Program-made: the position numbers and the translations under genes
Origin: CAZHVS01 sp964536015
GTDB taxonomy: Bacteria; Bacteroidota; Ignavibacteria; Ignavibacteriales; Ignavibacteriaceae
Length of the DNA: 64,000 nucleotides
NCBI GenBank assembly: GCA_964536015.1
Contig: CAZHVS010000002.1
Span: forward strand, 310,001 to 374,000
Direction: 5' to 3'
Shown: piece by piece, positions 8,661 through 17,026 of the stretch
How the letters are laid out: each line of letters begins with the position of its first letter
Numbering within the stretch: position 1 is the stretch's first letter
The notes under the pieces: generated by a model
The model's database searches: none
Seen by the model: the letters and a program-made list of their open reading frames with translations, nothing else
What the model was told of the DNA's origin: nothing

Positions 8661-9785
8661 ATGAAATATAAATTCTTTCCGTTTTTTCTTTTTATTCTAT
8701 CTTCTTTTTCATCGTTTCAATTTTTAGGCAATAAACATGCAATTGAAGAGATAAAAAGTGATTCTACAGTAAGTGTAACCATTACTGCTGTAGGAGATTT
8801 AATGTGTCATTCCGATGAGTATAAATATGCTCATTTTGAGTCTGATAGTTTTAACTTTGTGCCTTTTTTTTCTGAAGTTCAACATCATTTTAATAAATCT
8901 GATTTTTTATTAGGCAATCTTGAAACTGTTACTGCTGGAAAGGAGAGAGGTTATTCTGGTTATCCGTTTTTCAACTCACCCGATGATTTTGTAGAATCAC
9001 TAAGTAAAATTGGATTTGATTTACTATGGACTTCAAATAATCATTCTTTGGATCAGGGAGAAAAAGGAATTCTCAGAACTTTGGATGTAATTAGGAATAA
9101 CAATATTAATTATGTTGGAACATTTATTTCTGAAAAAGATAGAGATTCAATTCGTCAATATGATATAAAAGGATTAAAACTAGTCGTGCTTGCTTATTCA
9201 TATGGTACTAATGGAAATCCAATACCGGCTGGAAAAAATTATTTAATTAATTTAATTGATACTTCACTTCTTAAAAAAGATATTAATAGTGCTAAAGAAT
9301 ACAAACCTGATTTAATTTTAGTCTATTTTCATTTTGGTGAAGAATATCAACGTAAACCTAATGAGTATCAGGAGTATATTGCTAATTTTACCTTTAGTTG
9401 CGGAGCTGATATAATAATAGGCAGTCACCCGCATGTTTTACAAGGTTATAATTTTTTTATATCAAATAAAAGTAATTTGGATTCGGGATTTGTTGCTTAT
9501 TCGCTTGGAAATTTTATATCTAATCAACAATGGCGCTATTCTGATGCTGGAGTTATATTAAATCTATTTATTGAAAAAAGATTAATTTCAAATGAAATTA
9601 AAATTAGAAGTCAATTTATACCAACATGGGTATTTAAAGGTGAAATTGACGGGAAGAAACAATATCGTATACTTGAATCCGAGAATTCACGGGATGAATC
9701 TATATATACGTTTCTTAATAACCAGCAAAGAAAAAAAATGAAAGAAGCTGATGTTGATTCAAGATTAATATTAAGATTAGATTGA
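8661..9785 (+). CDS. CapA-family metallophosphatase-like protein
   Basis: A signal peptide (about residues 1-22) is followed by a calcineurin-like fold typical of CapA/PgsA: AVGDLMCH, GNLETV, SNNHSLDQG, HFGEEY, GSHPHVLQG and YSLGNFISN. These motifs hold the predicted metal ligands. Family members take part in poly-gamma-glutamate capsule synthesis or act on cell-surface polymers, but most are uncharacterised, and no capBC genes are nearby. The start is fixed by the signal peptide, although no ribosome-binding site is visible because a terminator-like hairpin occupies the bases before it. Length (374) is normal for the family. Confidence 0.85.
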   Translation: MKYKFFPFFLFILSSFSSFQFLGNKHAIEEIKSDSTVSVTITAVGDLMCHSDEYKYAHFESDSFNFVPFFSEVQHHFNKSDFLLGNLETVTAGKERGYSGYPFFNSPDDFVESLSKIGFDLLWTSNNHSLDQGEKGILRTLDVIRNNNINYVGTFISEKDRDSIRQYDIKGLKLVVLAYSYGTNGNPIPAGKNYLINLIDTSLLKKDINSAKEYKPDLILVYFHFGEEYQRKPNEYQEYIANFTFSCGADIIIGSHPHVLQGYNFFISNKSNLDSGFVAYSLGNFISNQQWRYSDAGVILNLFIEKRLISNEIKIRSQFIPTWVFKGEIDGKKQYRILESENSRDESIYTFLNNQQRKKMKEADVDSRLILRLD

Positions 9786-9881
9786 TGTTTTAAATTCTTT
9801 ATATTAAAATTTAAGTTAAAATTTTATCTCTTCAGATTATTTTTTCAATAAAATAGATTAGTTACAAAGAAAAATTTCATA

Positions 9882-11063
9882 ATGAAAAAAAATATTCCAT
9901 TATTATTAATATTTATTGTTGTTTTTGTAGACTTGCTGGGTTTTGGATTGCTAATTCCAATCTTACCAACTTTTGCAACAAAAGAATTACATATCTCAGA
10001 ATCGGCGATAGGTATTACTATTGCCGTATATTCTCTTGTACAATTTTTATTTAATCCCGTATTTGGAAGTTTATCTGATAAGTACGGAAGAAGAAAAATC
10101 ATTCTATACACTTTATTGTTAAATGCAACAGGTTACATAATTTTTTCATTTTCTCATACTTATCTTATGCTTATTCTATCAAGAGTTGTTGCGGGAATAG
10201 GTGGTAGCAGCATAGGTGTTGCTCAAGCATATATTGCTGATGTTACTACAAATGAAGAACGTTCGAAAGGTATGGGATTAATCGGAGTTGCATTTTCGTT
10301 GGGATTTCTTTTTGGCCCGATTCTGGGTGGTATTCTTTCACATTTTGGATATATGGTTGTTGGACTTGTAAGTGCAAGTTTTTCAATATTAGCTTTTATC
10401 TTAAGTGTTTTCTTTTTACCAGAATCTTTATCTACAAACAATCAAATAATCAAAAGAAAAATTTTTGATATAAAATCATTTTATAGAGTCATTAAACTAC
10501 CTTCGCTTGGTTTATTGATAATTCTTTTTTTCATTCTTACTTTTTCTGTTGCAAACATTTATGGTACTTTTGCTTTACTGGGATATAAACTTTACCAAAT
10601 GACAGATATGCAAATTGGTTTTGTCTTTGGTTTTATGGGATTGGTCTCAGCAATTGTTCAGGGAGGGTTAATAGGCAGACTTTCGAAACATTTTTCAGAT
10701 AATACTTTGATTTCGCTGGGTGCATTTTTTACCATGGTTGGATTGGCCCTTATACCTTATGCGGGAAGTATTAATCTGTTATATTTTGTCTGTGTTATTC
10801 TTAATCTTGGAACTGCAATTCTTCAACCAACTCTATTGGGATTAATCTCAAAAGTATCTTTGAAAAATGAACAGGGAATGGTACTGGGAACAAACCAATC
10901 TTTGTCAGCTTTTGCAAGAATGTTAGGACCTTTATGGGGCGGTTTCTCTTTTCAATACCTTGGATATCAAATTCCTTTTTTAACTGGAGCTGTGTTCACA
11001 TTTGTATTGTTTATTTTCAGTGTTTTTTATTTTTCCAAACATATCAAATATGAAAAAGCATAA
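9882..11063 (+). CDS. MFS transporter, TetA-like drug/proton antiporter family
   Basis: A 393-residue integral membrane protein with about 12 helices. The first helix ends DLLGFGLLIPILP, followed by the MFS loop motif GSLSDKYGRRKI and RVVAGIGGSS, characteristic of 12-helix efflux proteins such as TetA. It has no large soluble insertion. The substrate cannot be predicted from sequence. The start codon lies 96 bases after the CapA-like gene and has only a weak ribosome site. The dus gene starts 10 bases downstream, so they are likely co-transcribed. Confidence 0.85.
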   Translation: MKKNIPLLLIFIVVFVDLLGFGLLIPILPTFATKELHISESAIGITIAVYSLVQFLFNPVFGSLSDKYGRRKIILYTLLLNATGYIIFSFSHTYLMLILSRVVAGIGGSSIGVAQAYIADVTTNEERSKGMGLIGVAFSLGFLFGPILGGILSHFGYMVVGLVSASFSILAFILSVFFLPESLSTNNQIIKRKIFDIKSFYRVIKLPSLGLLIILFFILTFSVANIYGTFALLGYKLYQMTDMQIGFVFGFMGLVSAIVQGGLIGRLSKHFSDNTLISLGAFFTMVGLALIPYAGSINLLYFVCVILNLGTAILQPTLLGLISKVSLKNEQGMVLGTNQSLSAFARMLGPLWGGFSFQYLGYQIPFLTGAVFTFVLFIFSVFYFSKHIKYEKA

Positions 11064-11073
11064 ATTATAATTT

Positions 11074-12075
11074 ATGTTTAGTGTCGGTAATATAAATATA
11101 AAAAATGCTCTTCTTCTTGCTCCTATGGAAGATGTTACAGATTTATCTTTTCGATTGATCTGCAAAGAATTGGGTGCTGACGTTGTCTATACTGAATTTG
11201 TAAATTCTGAAGGTTTAATTAGAGGCTCAGAAAAAACACATAAAAAGTTGGAAATTTCTGATTTGGAAAGACCTGTTGGAATACAAATATATGGAAACAA
11301 TATTAAGTCGATGATTGAAGCTGCAAAAATCGCTGAATCACATAATCCGGATTTAATTGATATCAATGCAGGCTGCTGGGTAAAAAATGTTGTCAAATGT
11401 GGAGCAGGGGCAGGTTTATTAAAAGATCCTGCTTATCTTGAGCAACTTGTGAAAGAAATAGTCAAATCGGTTCAAAGACCGGTGACAGTAAAAACAAGGT
11501 TAGGATGGGATGCAAGCTCAATTCAGATTATTGATGTAGCAAAAAGACTGGAAGATGCTGGTTGTAAAGCCATTACAATTCATTGTAGAACCAGAGCTGA
11601 TGGTTTAAAAGGGAATGTTGAATGGGAATGGATAAGTAAAATAAAAAGTGTTGTTAATATTCCAATAGTATTAAATGGAAATATTTTTAACGGCAATGAT
11701 GTTAATAAAGCTTTTAAAGAAACCGGAGCAGACGGAGTAATGATTGCCAGGGGTGCAATAGGTAATCCGTGGATATTTCACGAAGCAAAAATGATTTTAG
11801 CCTTTAATAACGACAATCTAGAGATTGATGAAAAGACGAAAATAGCTATAAGTTTGAAGCATTTACGGTTAGCAATTAATGTAAAAGGCGAACGAAGAGC
11901 TGTTTTAGAACATCGAAAATTCTATTCTGGTTACTTAAAAGGATTACCAAATGCCTCATCTGTTAGAATGAAATTGATGAGCTTTTATGAATATGCTCCT
12001 GTTGAAAATTTGTTGTTATCTTATTCTGAGGAGCTTCAATCCAATAAAAATACTAGAACCGATACAAAGAAATAA
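11074..12075 (+). CDS. dus: tRNA-dihydrouridine synthase (Dus family)
   Basis: This FMN enzyme reduces uridines in the D-loop of tRNA. The 333-residue protein shows LLAPMEDVTDLSFR at the N-terminus, VGIQIYG, the active-site segment DINAGCWVKNVVKCGAGAG with the catalytic Cys, VKTRLGW, HCRTRADGLKG, and GADGVMIARGAIGNPW for phosphate binding. The residue after the catalytic Cys is Trp where most Dus proteins have Pro; the surrounding Lys and Gly residues are kept, so activity is expected. It lies tightly between the MFS and PAP2-like genes. Which uridine it modifies is not readable, though the arrangement is closest to DusB. Confidence 0.9.
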   Translation: MFSVGNINIKNALLLAPMEDVTDLSFRLICKELGADVVYTEFVNSEGLIRGSEKTHKKLEISDLERPVGIQIYGNNIKSMIEAAKIAESHNPDLIDINAGCWVKNVVKCGAGAGLLKDPAYLEQLVKEIVKSVQRPVTVKTRLGWDASSIQIIDVAKRLEDAGCKAITIHCRTRADGLKGNVEWEWISKIKSVVNIPIVLNGNIFNGNDVNKAFKETGADGVMIARGAIGNPWIFHEAKMILAFNNDNLEIDEKTKIAISLKHLRLAINVKGERRAVLEHRKFYSGYLKGLPNASSVRMKLMSFYEYAPVENLLLSYSEELQSNKNTRTDTKK

Positions 12076-12081
12076 TTGATA

Positions 12082-12672
12082 ATGAGTTTAAAGATTGCAA
12101 GATTTATTTCGACGATTTTTGTGCCACCAATTCCTATGTTGATAATTTTTATTTTTTTATCACTTACATTAAAAATTACTTCATTCAATCTTACAGTTGT
12201 CTTTCTTACCACATTGGTATTTGGTTTCCTTGCTCCGATACTCCTTTTTCGAATACTGTTAAAACAAAACAAGATTATTAATCACGATGCTACTGTCAAA
12301 GAGCAACGGACAGTTCCATATCTTTGGGCATTATCATTTTATGTGATTGGATTTCTAATATTGTTCTTTTTTTCTATTGAAGGAACAATTCTTTCTTTTT
12401 GGTTATGTTATGTAACCAATATGATCTTAGTTTTAGTCATAAATAAATTTTGGAAGATAAGTATTCATACTATCGGTATAGTTGGACCTGTTACTCTGGT
12501 CATTTATTTTTCAGGTGTTGCGTTCATACCACTTTTTATAATTCCTTTGATGGTTGGTTGGTCAAGAATAAAACTGAAATGTCATTCTTTTTCTCAGGTA
12601 TTAGCTGGTGGACTTATTGCGATTTTTTCAACTTTATTTCATATTATTGTCCTAAAAAATTTATTTCTTTGA
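12082..12672 (+). CDS. PAP2-like integral membrane phosphatase, divergent
   Basis: A roughly 196-residue protein with five to six membrane segments. Weak PAP2 signatures are visible in order: KEQRTVP (for K-x6-RP), KISIHTIG (for PSGH), and SRIKLKCHSFSQVLAGG, a good match to SR-x5-H-x3-D except that Gln takes the place of Asp. It may dephosphorylate a lipid such as undecaprenyl diphosphate or phosphatidylglycerophosphate, but the missing Asp leaves activity uncertain. The first in-frame start is a TTG at 12076; the ATG at 12082 (MSLKIARF) is preferred. It lies three bases before the PolX-like gene. Confidence 0.6.
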   Translation: MSLKIARFISTIFVPPIPMLIIFIFLSLTLKITSFNLTVVFLTTLVFGFLAPILLFRILLKQNKIINHDATVKEQRTVPYLWALSFYVIGFLILFFFSIEGTILSFWLCYVTNMILVLVINKFWKISIHTIGIVGPVTLVIYFSGVAFIPLFIIPLMVGWSRIKLKCHSFSQVLAGGLIAIFSTLFHIIVLKNLFL

Positions 12673-12675
12673 TTA

Positions 12676-14349
12676 ATGCAAAAATCTGATTTATTTAATC
12701 ACCTTGAGAAGATTGCTGATATTCTTGAATTTAATAATGAAAATGTTTTTAAAATAAATTCTTATAGAAATGCAGCTAATGCTTTGCGAAAAATAAACTC
12801 TGACATAGAGCAGATGATAATTGATAAATCAATTATGAGCATAAAGGGAATAGGTAAAAGTATATTTTCTGTCATTGAAGATTTTCAAAAAAATGGTAAT
12901 TCTTCTATATTTCAAGAATTAACTCAATCAATACCTGAATCACTTTTCGAAATATTTCAGATTAGAGGTTTAGGTCCAAAAAAAATATCAATTCTATTCC
13001 ACGACTTTGGTATCACTTCACTCGGAGAACTTGAATATTTCTGCAAAGAAAACAGGGTACTTTTGCTTAAAGGTTTTGGAGCTAAAACACAAGAAAAAAT
13101 TCTATCAGAAATTGAGCGAATCAAAGACAGTAAAAGGTTTTTGCTGCTGAGTAAAGCAGATGAATTGAATGAGTTAATTCAATCAATAGTATGTAAATTC
13201 CCTCAAATTGAAAAAATTCTACCTACTGGTGAAATAAGACGTACAGATAATATTATTTCAAAAATTGAATATGTGCTTCAAATTAGTAACTATGATGATT
13301 TTGTAAAGCAATTTGAGAAAAGATTTTCTTCGATTGAGATATTTAAGAACGAAATAATTGTCAGAGATTATTCTGTTCCGATATATTTTTATCCAATAAG
13401 TGAAGAAAAAATATTTTATCAAAAATTATTTGAAACAACGGGTTCCACAGAATTTGTAAAAAAACTTTACTTAAAACCTGATTCAATAAAAAATTGTTCT
13501 TCTGAGGAAGAAATTTTTCAAACTGTAAACCATATTTATATAGAGCCTGAAAGGCGGGAAGAAGAATTTTTTAATAATTATGATAAACCATATTTTATTT
13601 CAGATTTAACTGAAAGTAAACTTAAAGGATTTTTCCATTTTCATACCAATTATTCTGATGGAATTAACGGTATTGCAGAAATGGTAGTTAAAGCAAAGGA
13701 AAGAGGTTATAGTTATTTTGTTGTCTGTGATCATAGTAAATCTGCTTTTTATGCAAATGGACTTTCTGAAGAACGAGTAATAAAACAAAAAGAAGCAATC
13801 AAATCTATTGTTCAACAAGATGGATTAAATATTTTCCAGGGAATTGAATCAGATATTTTGATCGATGGCAGCTTAGATTATTCTAATGATTTTCTTCCAG
13901 AATTTGATTTTATTGTAGCTTCTGTACATTCACAATTCAATCTTTCAGAAAAAGAAATGACAGAAAGGATTATTAAAGCTGTTGAAAATCCATTTACTGA
14001 CTTACTCGGTCATCCAACAGGTCGGCTTTTACTTTCAAGAGAACCATATAAAGTCAATATAAAAAAAATAATTGATGCTTGCGTTCAGAATAAAACTGCA
14101 ATAGAACTCAATGCGAGTCCGTACAGACTTGATCTTGATTGGAGAAATATTTTTTATGCAAGAGAAAAAGGTTGTATAATTTCCATTAATACAGATGCTC
14201 ATTCTTTAGATGATGTTGACTGTGCAAAATATGGAATAATGGTTGCAAGAAAAGCTGGTTTGCTTTGCTCAGAGGTATTAAATTGTTTTGAAATTGAAAA
14301 ATTTAAAAAGTATTTAAAAAGAAAAGTTAACCGAAAATTGACTAATTAA
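12676..14349 (+). CDS. polX: PolX-like protein with helix-hairpin-helix and PHP domains; polymerase site degenerate
   Basis: The order matches bacterial PolX: an 8-kDa-like domain with helix-hairpin-helix motifs (SIKGIGKSI, IRGLGPKKI, LKGFGAKTQ), a nucleotidyltransferase palm, and a C-terminal PHP domain from about residue 318. In active PolX the palm reads GS-x-RR followed by D-x-D; here G185-E-I-R-R189 is followed by Lys196 and Glu198 in place of the two Asp, and the third Asp strand reads SVPIYFY. All three metal ligands therefore seem lost. The PHP site looks intact: HFH (321-323), CDHSK, GIESDI, VASVHSQF, LGHPTGR and NTDAHS. The likely function is 3'-5' exonuclease or 3'-phosphatase activity in repair, without synthesis. 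Length (557) is normal for the family. Confidence 0.85.
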   Translation: MQKSDLFNHLEKIADILEFNNENVFKINSYRNAANALRKINSDIEQMIIDKSIMSIKGIGKSIFSVIEDFQKNGNSSIFQELTQSIPESLFEIFQIRGLGPKKISILFHDFGITSLGELEYFCKENRVLLLKGFGAKTQEKILSEIERIKDSKRFLLLSKADELNELIQSIVCKFPQIEKILPTGEIRRTDNIISKIEYVLQISNYDDFVKQFEKRFSSIEIFKNEIIVRDYSVPIYFYPISEEKIFYQKLFETTGSTEFVKKLYLKPDSIKNCSSEEEIFQTVNHIYIEPERREEEFFNNYDKPYFISDLTESKLKGFFHFHTNYSDGINGIAEMVVKAKERGYSYFVVCDHSKSAFYANGLSEERVIKQKEAIKSIVQQDGLNIFQGIESDILIDGSLDYSNDFLPEFDFIVASVHSQFNLSEKEMTERIIKAVENPFTDLLGHPTGRLLLSREPYKVNIKKIIDACVQNKTAIELNASPYRLDLDWRNIFYAREKGCIISINTDAHSLDDVDCAKYGIMVARKAGLLCSEVLNCFEIEKFKKYLKRKVNRKLTN

Positions 14350-14364
14350 ATTACAGGATGATTT

Positions 14365-14892
14365 ATGTTTATTCTAAAAGACTATATTCGCAGTATTAAA
14401 GATTTTCCCAAAACAGGTATTATGTTTAGAGATATAACTACTTTACTTAAAAATCCAGAAGCCCTAAAAAAAGCGGGAGAAATTTTATTTGAATTCGCAA
14501 GGGAAAAGCAAATTACAAAAGTAGCATGTATTGAATCTAGAGGTTTTGTATATGGTGGAATACTTGCCGAAAAACTTGGAGTTGGATTTGTTCCAATCAG
14601 AAAACCAAATAAACTTCCTGCAGAGACGGAAAGAGAAACTTATTCACTTGAATATGGAACTGATTCTATAGAGGTTCATAAAGATGCAATCAATAAAGGT
14701 GATAGAGTTTTAATTCATGATGATTTACTTGCAACTGGAGGAACTGCTAAAGCAGCCTGTAATCTGATTGAAAAACTTGGCGGAGAAGTTGTGCAACTTT
14801 CGTTTCTCATTGAGTTAACATTTTTAAATGGAAGAGAAAAATTTAACGGTTATGATGTTCGTTCAATCATAACTTATGATGATGAAAATTAA
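14365..14892 (+). CDS. apt: Adenine phosphoribosyltransferase
   Basis: Apt converts adenine and PRPP to AMP in purine salvage. The 175-residue protein contains the conserved opening KDFPKTGIMFRDITTLL, the substrate segment ACIESRGFVYGG, FVPIRKPNKLPAET, and the PRPP loop VLIHDDLLATGGTAKA. It starts 15 bases after the PolX-like gene (GATGATTT before the ATG gives a weak ribosome site) and ends six bases before the convergent rsmI stop. Confidence 0.95.
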   Translation: MFILKDYIRSIKDFPKTGIMFRDITTLLKNPEALKKAGEILFEFAREKQITKVACIESRGFVYGGILAEKLGVGFVPIRKPNKLPAETERETYSLEYGTDSIEVHKDAINKGDRVLIHDDLLATGGTAKAACNLIEKLGGEVVQLSFLIELTFLNGREKFNGYDVRSIITYDDEN

Positions 14893-14898
14893 TTAATA

Positions 14899-15567
14899 TT
14901 ATTGCCAACCTATTGGTGAAATAACTACAACAAACTCTCCTTTTATGTTTTTATTTGGAAGGTCATTCAATATTTCTTCTGGATGACCTCTCCATACTTC
15001 TTCAAATTTCTTTGTTAGTTCTCTGCAAACAGCAATTAATCTTTTTGGCATAAATTCATTTAATTCTTTTATGAGTCTTTCAATCCTATATACTGACTCA
15101 TATAAAACTACAGTGTTTTCAAAACGGGATAATTCTTCAAGAGTTTTTTGCCGTCCTTTTTTTTGAGGAAGGAATCCAACAAACCTGACATCATCTGATG
15201 GAAGTCCTGATATACTAAGTGCAGTAACAAATGCTGTAGCACCAGGAATAGGGATAATATTAATTTCATTTTTTATTGCAGCAGAGATCAATCTTACTCC
15301 GGGATCAGAAATGGAAGGGGTTCCGGCATCAGATACAATTCCCGCCTTCTCTCCATTTTTAATTCGTGAAATTAATGGTTCAATTTTTCTTTCTTCATTA
15401 GCTGCATTAAGAGCAACGAGTTCTTTTTTTATTTCAAAATGATTTAGAAGTATGGAAGTTACACGTGTGTCTTCACAAATAATAAAATCGACTTCTTTTA
15501 AGGTGTCAAGTGCGCGAAGAGTAATATCACGTAAATTGCCAATTGGTGTGCTTATAATGTAAAGCAT
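14899..15567 (-). CDS. rsmI: 16S rRNA (cytidine1402-2'-O)-methyltransferase RsmI
   Basis: RsmI methylates the ribose of C1402 in the 16S rRNA decoding centre. The 222-residue protein has the tetrapyrrole-methylase fold: LYIISTPIGNLRDITLRAL, CEDTRVT, GIVSDAGTPSISDPG, PIPGATAFVTALSISGLP, FVGFLPQKKGR and the C-terminal KGEFVVVI. It lacks the small C-terminal domain of the 286-residue E. coli protein, as in many Bacteroidota-type sequences. It is separated by a GC-rich hairpin from the saccharopine dehydrogenase gene upstream on the same strand. Confidence 0.95.
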   Translation of the reverse strand: MLYIISTPIGNLRDITLRALDTLKEVDFIICEDTRVTSILLNHFEIKKELVALNAANEERKIEPLISRIKNGEKAGIVSDAGTPSISDPGVRLISAAIKNEINIIPIPGATAFVTALSISGLPSDDVRFVGFLPQKKGRQKTLEELSRFENTVVLYESVYRIERLIKELNEFMPKRLIAVCRELTKKFEEVWRGHPEEILNDLPNKNIKGEFVVVISPIGWQ

Positions 15568-15604
15568 TTTTTACCTGTAACTTTTTAATTGAATTAAACT
15601 GAAA

Positions 15605-15624
15605 CGGCTCTGTTTCCAGAGCCG
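15605..15624 (-). terminator. GC-rich hairpin, probable weak terminator after the saccharopine dehydrogenase gene
   Basis: A perfect 8-bp stem, CGGCTCTG with CAGAGCCG, closes a 4-base loop that reads GAAA (a GNRA tetraloop) on the minus strand. It is followed there by TTTCAGTTT, so it is a moderate terminator between the dehydrogenase stop and rsmI. Confidence 0.55.
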
Positions 15625-15700
15625 CACAGTGCAAGTAGTATTAACTAAATTTGTTATTGTTTACATTCAAAAATAAAACTACTATGTGAATAAAGCAATT

Positions 15701-17026
15701 TTATTTTATTCTACTTCTTTTTTCTATCATTTTAATGTTTTGGTTTTCTAATTCAGCAAGAACAGGAATATAAATATCCGGTGTATTTGGAATTCGAACT
15801 CCGACTGCTCTTATTTTTTCTTCAGCCATTAATTTAACTGCAATTGCCATTGGCAAACTAACGGTTCTGGACATTGAGGAATCTCCATTAGGAATTCCAA
15901 AATCAATTAATGTTGAAGTAATAAGATCCTGTGAACCATCTTTATTTTCGACAATAAATTTATGTCTTAATAAAAGTAAATCAACTTCACCTTCTTTGAA
16001 ATAAAGTTTTTCCTGCATTCTGTCGCTTATCATATCAAGAAGATTATCGGCATTCGGAATGACATCATCCCCAAATAATCCAAGCCACTCTAAACGAGTT
16101 AGAATTTGTTCATTGCACAAATTTCCGAGTTTATCAGCAATAACTTTTTTAAGATCAGAATTCTTATCAACTTTTAGAAATTGAGCCAAAGCATTTTTAT
16201 ATGAATTTCCTTTTACAAAATCTCTTGGGGTTTCATCAATTAAACCAAGATTTACAATTGCTCTTAAGGTTTCACACCAACCAATATTTCTATAAGTTCC
16301 TCTTTTAACTGTTAAAGCATCCTTTAAACCGTAGATTTCTTTATAAGGAGTTGAATCACGGTTAGGATATACTTCAAATTTTCCTAGTTCTTCAATTTCT
16401 TCAACTTCAGGATTTGCAAAAAGATTTTTGCTTTCAATCTCAACCGTTTTACCATTTTCATAAAACTTTGCAGAATTTCTGGAAGCTAATACAACACCTC
16501 TTGGGCTCCATGAAAATTTATATCCAAATGGATTATCATTATCTTTTGGAGCAGGTAATCCACCACAGTAAGAATAAAAGTGAAGTACTTTTCCACCTTC
16601 TGTTTCCACTTCATGAATTATTTTCATTGCAGACATATGATCAATTCCAGGATCAACACCAATTTCGTTTAAGAATTGTAAATTTTTTGCTCGTACTTTT
16701 CCATCAAGTTCTTTCATTGCAGGGCTGACATATGAAGTTGTAACCATATGTCTCCCGTGTTCTATGCATAGCTCTGCTACTTTTAGATGATGAATCCATG
16801 GTAGTAATGAAATAACTATGTCGTTTTCTTCAATTAGTTTTGAAAGTTCATTTTTATTTTCTACGTTAACTTGTTTAGCTAACCCATTTTGAAAACCTTT
16901 AATAAGTTCTTCAGCTTTGCTTACAGTTCTTGAAGCAACAGTAATTGTTAGATGTTTTTGGTTAAGCAAATAATGTACTCCCGGTTTGCTTACTAAACCA
17001 GCGCCTAAAACTAATATTTTATTCAT
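15701..17026 (-). CDS. Saccharopine dehydrogenase (glutamate-forming), SDH half of a split AASS
   Basis: This enzyme oxidises saccharopine to glutamate and 2-aminoadipate semialdehyde. The 441-residue protein opens with a Rossmann loop KILVLGAGLVSKPG, then SRTVSKAEEL, ISLLPWIHH, the LYS9-like TSYVSPAMKELD, GVDPGIDHM and YSYCGGLPAP. These match the C-terminal half of eukaryotic alpha-aminoadipic semialdehyde synthase. The start has a strong AAAGGAG and overlaps the stop of the LKR gene by eight bases (ATGAATAA), so the two are translationally coupled. The pair points to lysine breakdown by the saccharopine route. Confidence 0.9.
   Translation of the reverse strand: MNKILVLGAGLVSKPGVHYLLNQKHLTITVASRTVSKAEELIKGFQNGLAKQVNVENKNELSKLIEENDIVISLLPWIHHLKVAELCIEHGRHMVTTSYVSPAMKELDGKVRAKNLQFLNEIGVDPGIDHMSAMKIIHEVETEGGKVLHFYSYCGGLPAPKDNDNPFGYKFSWSPRGVVLASRNSAKFYENGKTVEIESKNLFANPEVEEIEELGKFEVYPNRDSTPYKEIYGLKDALTVKRGTYRNIGWCETLRAIVNLGLIDETPRDFVKGNSYKNALAQFLKVDKNSDLKKVIADKLGNLCNEQILTRLEWLGLFGDDVIPNADNLLDMISDRMQEKLYFKEGEVDLLLLRHKFIVENKDGSQDLITSTLIDFGIPNGDSSMSRTVSLPMAIAVKLMAEEKIRAVGVRIPNTPDIYIPVLAELENQNIKMIEKRSRIK

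Noticed and set aside
11350..11410. Trp in place of Pro after the catalytic Cys of the Dus enzyme
   Set aside because: The catalytic Cys and all other motifs are intact, so this looks like a family variant rather than a defect.
12450..12689. A 79-residue ORF overlapping the PAP2-like gene in another frame
   Set aside because: It is a frame shadow of the membrane protein and runs into the start of the PolX-like gene.
16414..16728. A 104-residue ORF opposite the saccharopine dehydrogenase gene
   Set aside because: Antisense shadow of a gene with clear Rossmann and LYS9-like motifs; composition is that of a reversed coding strand.
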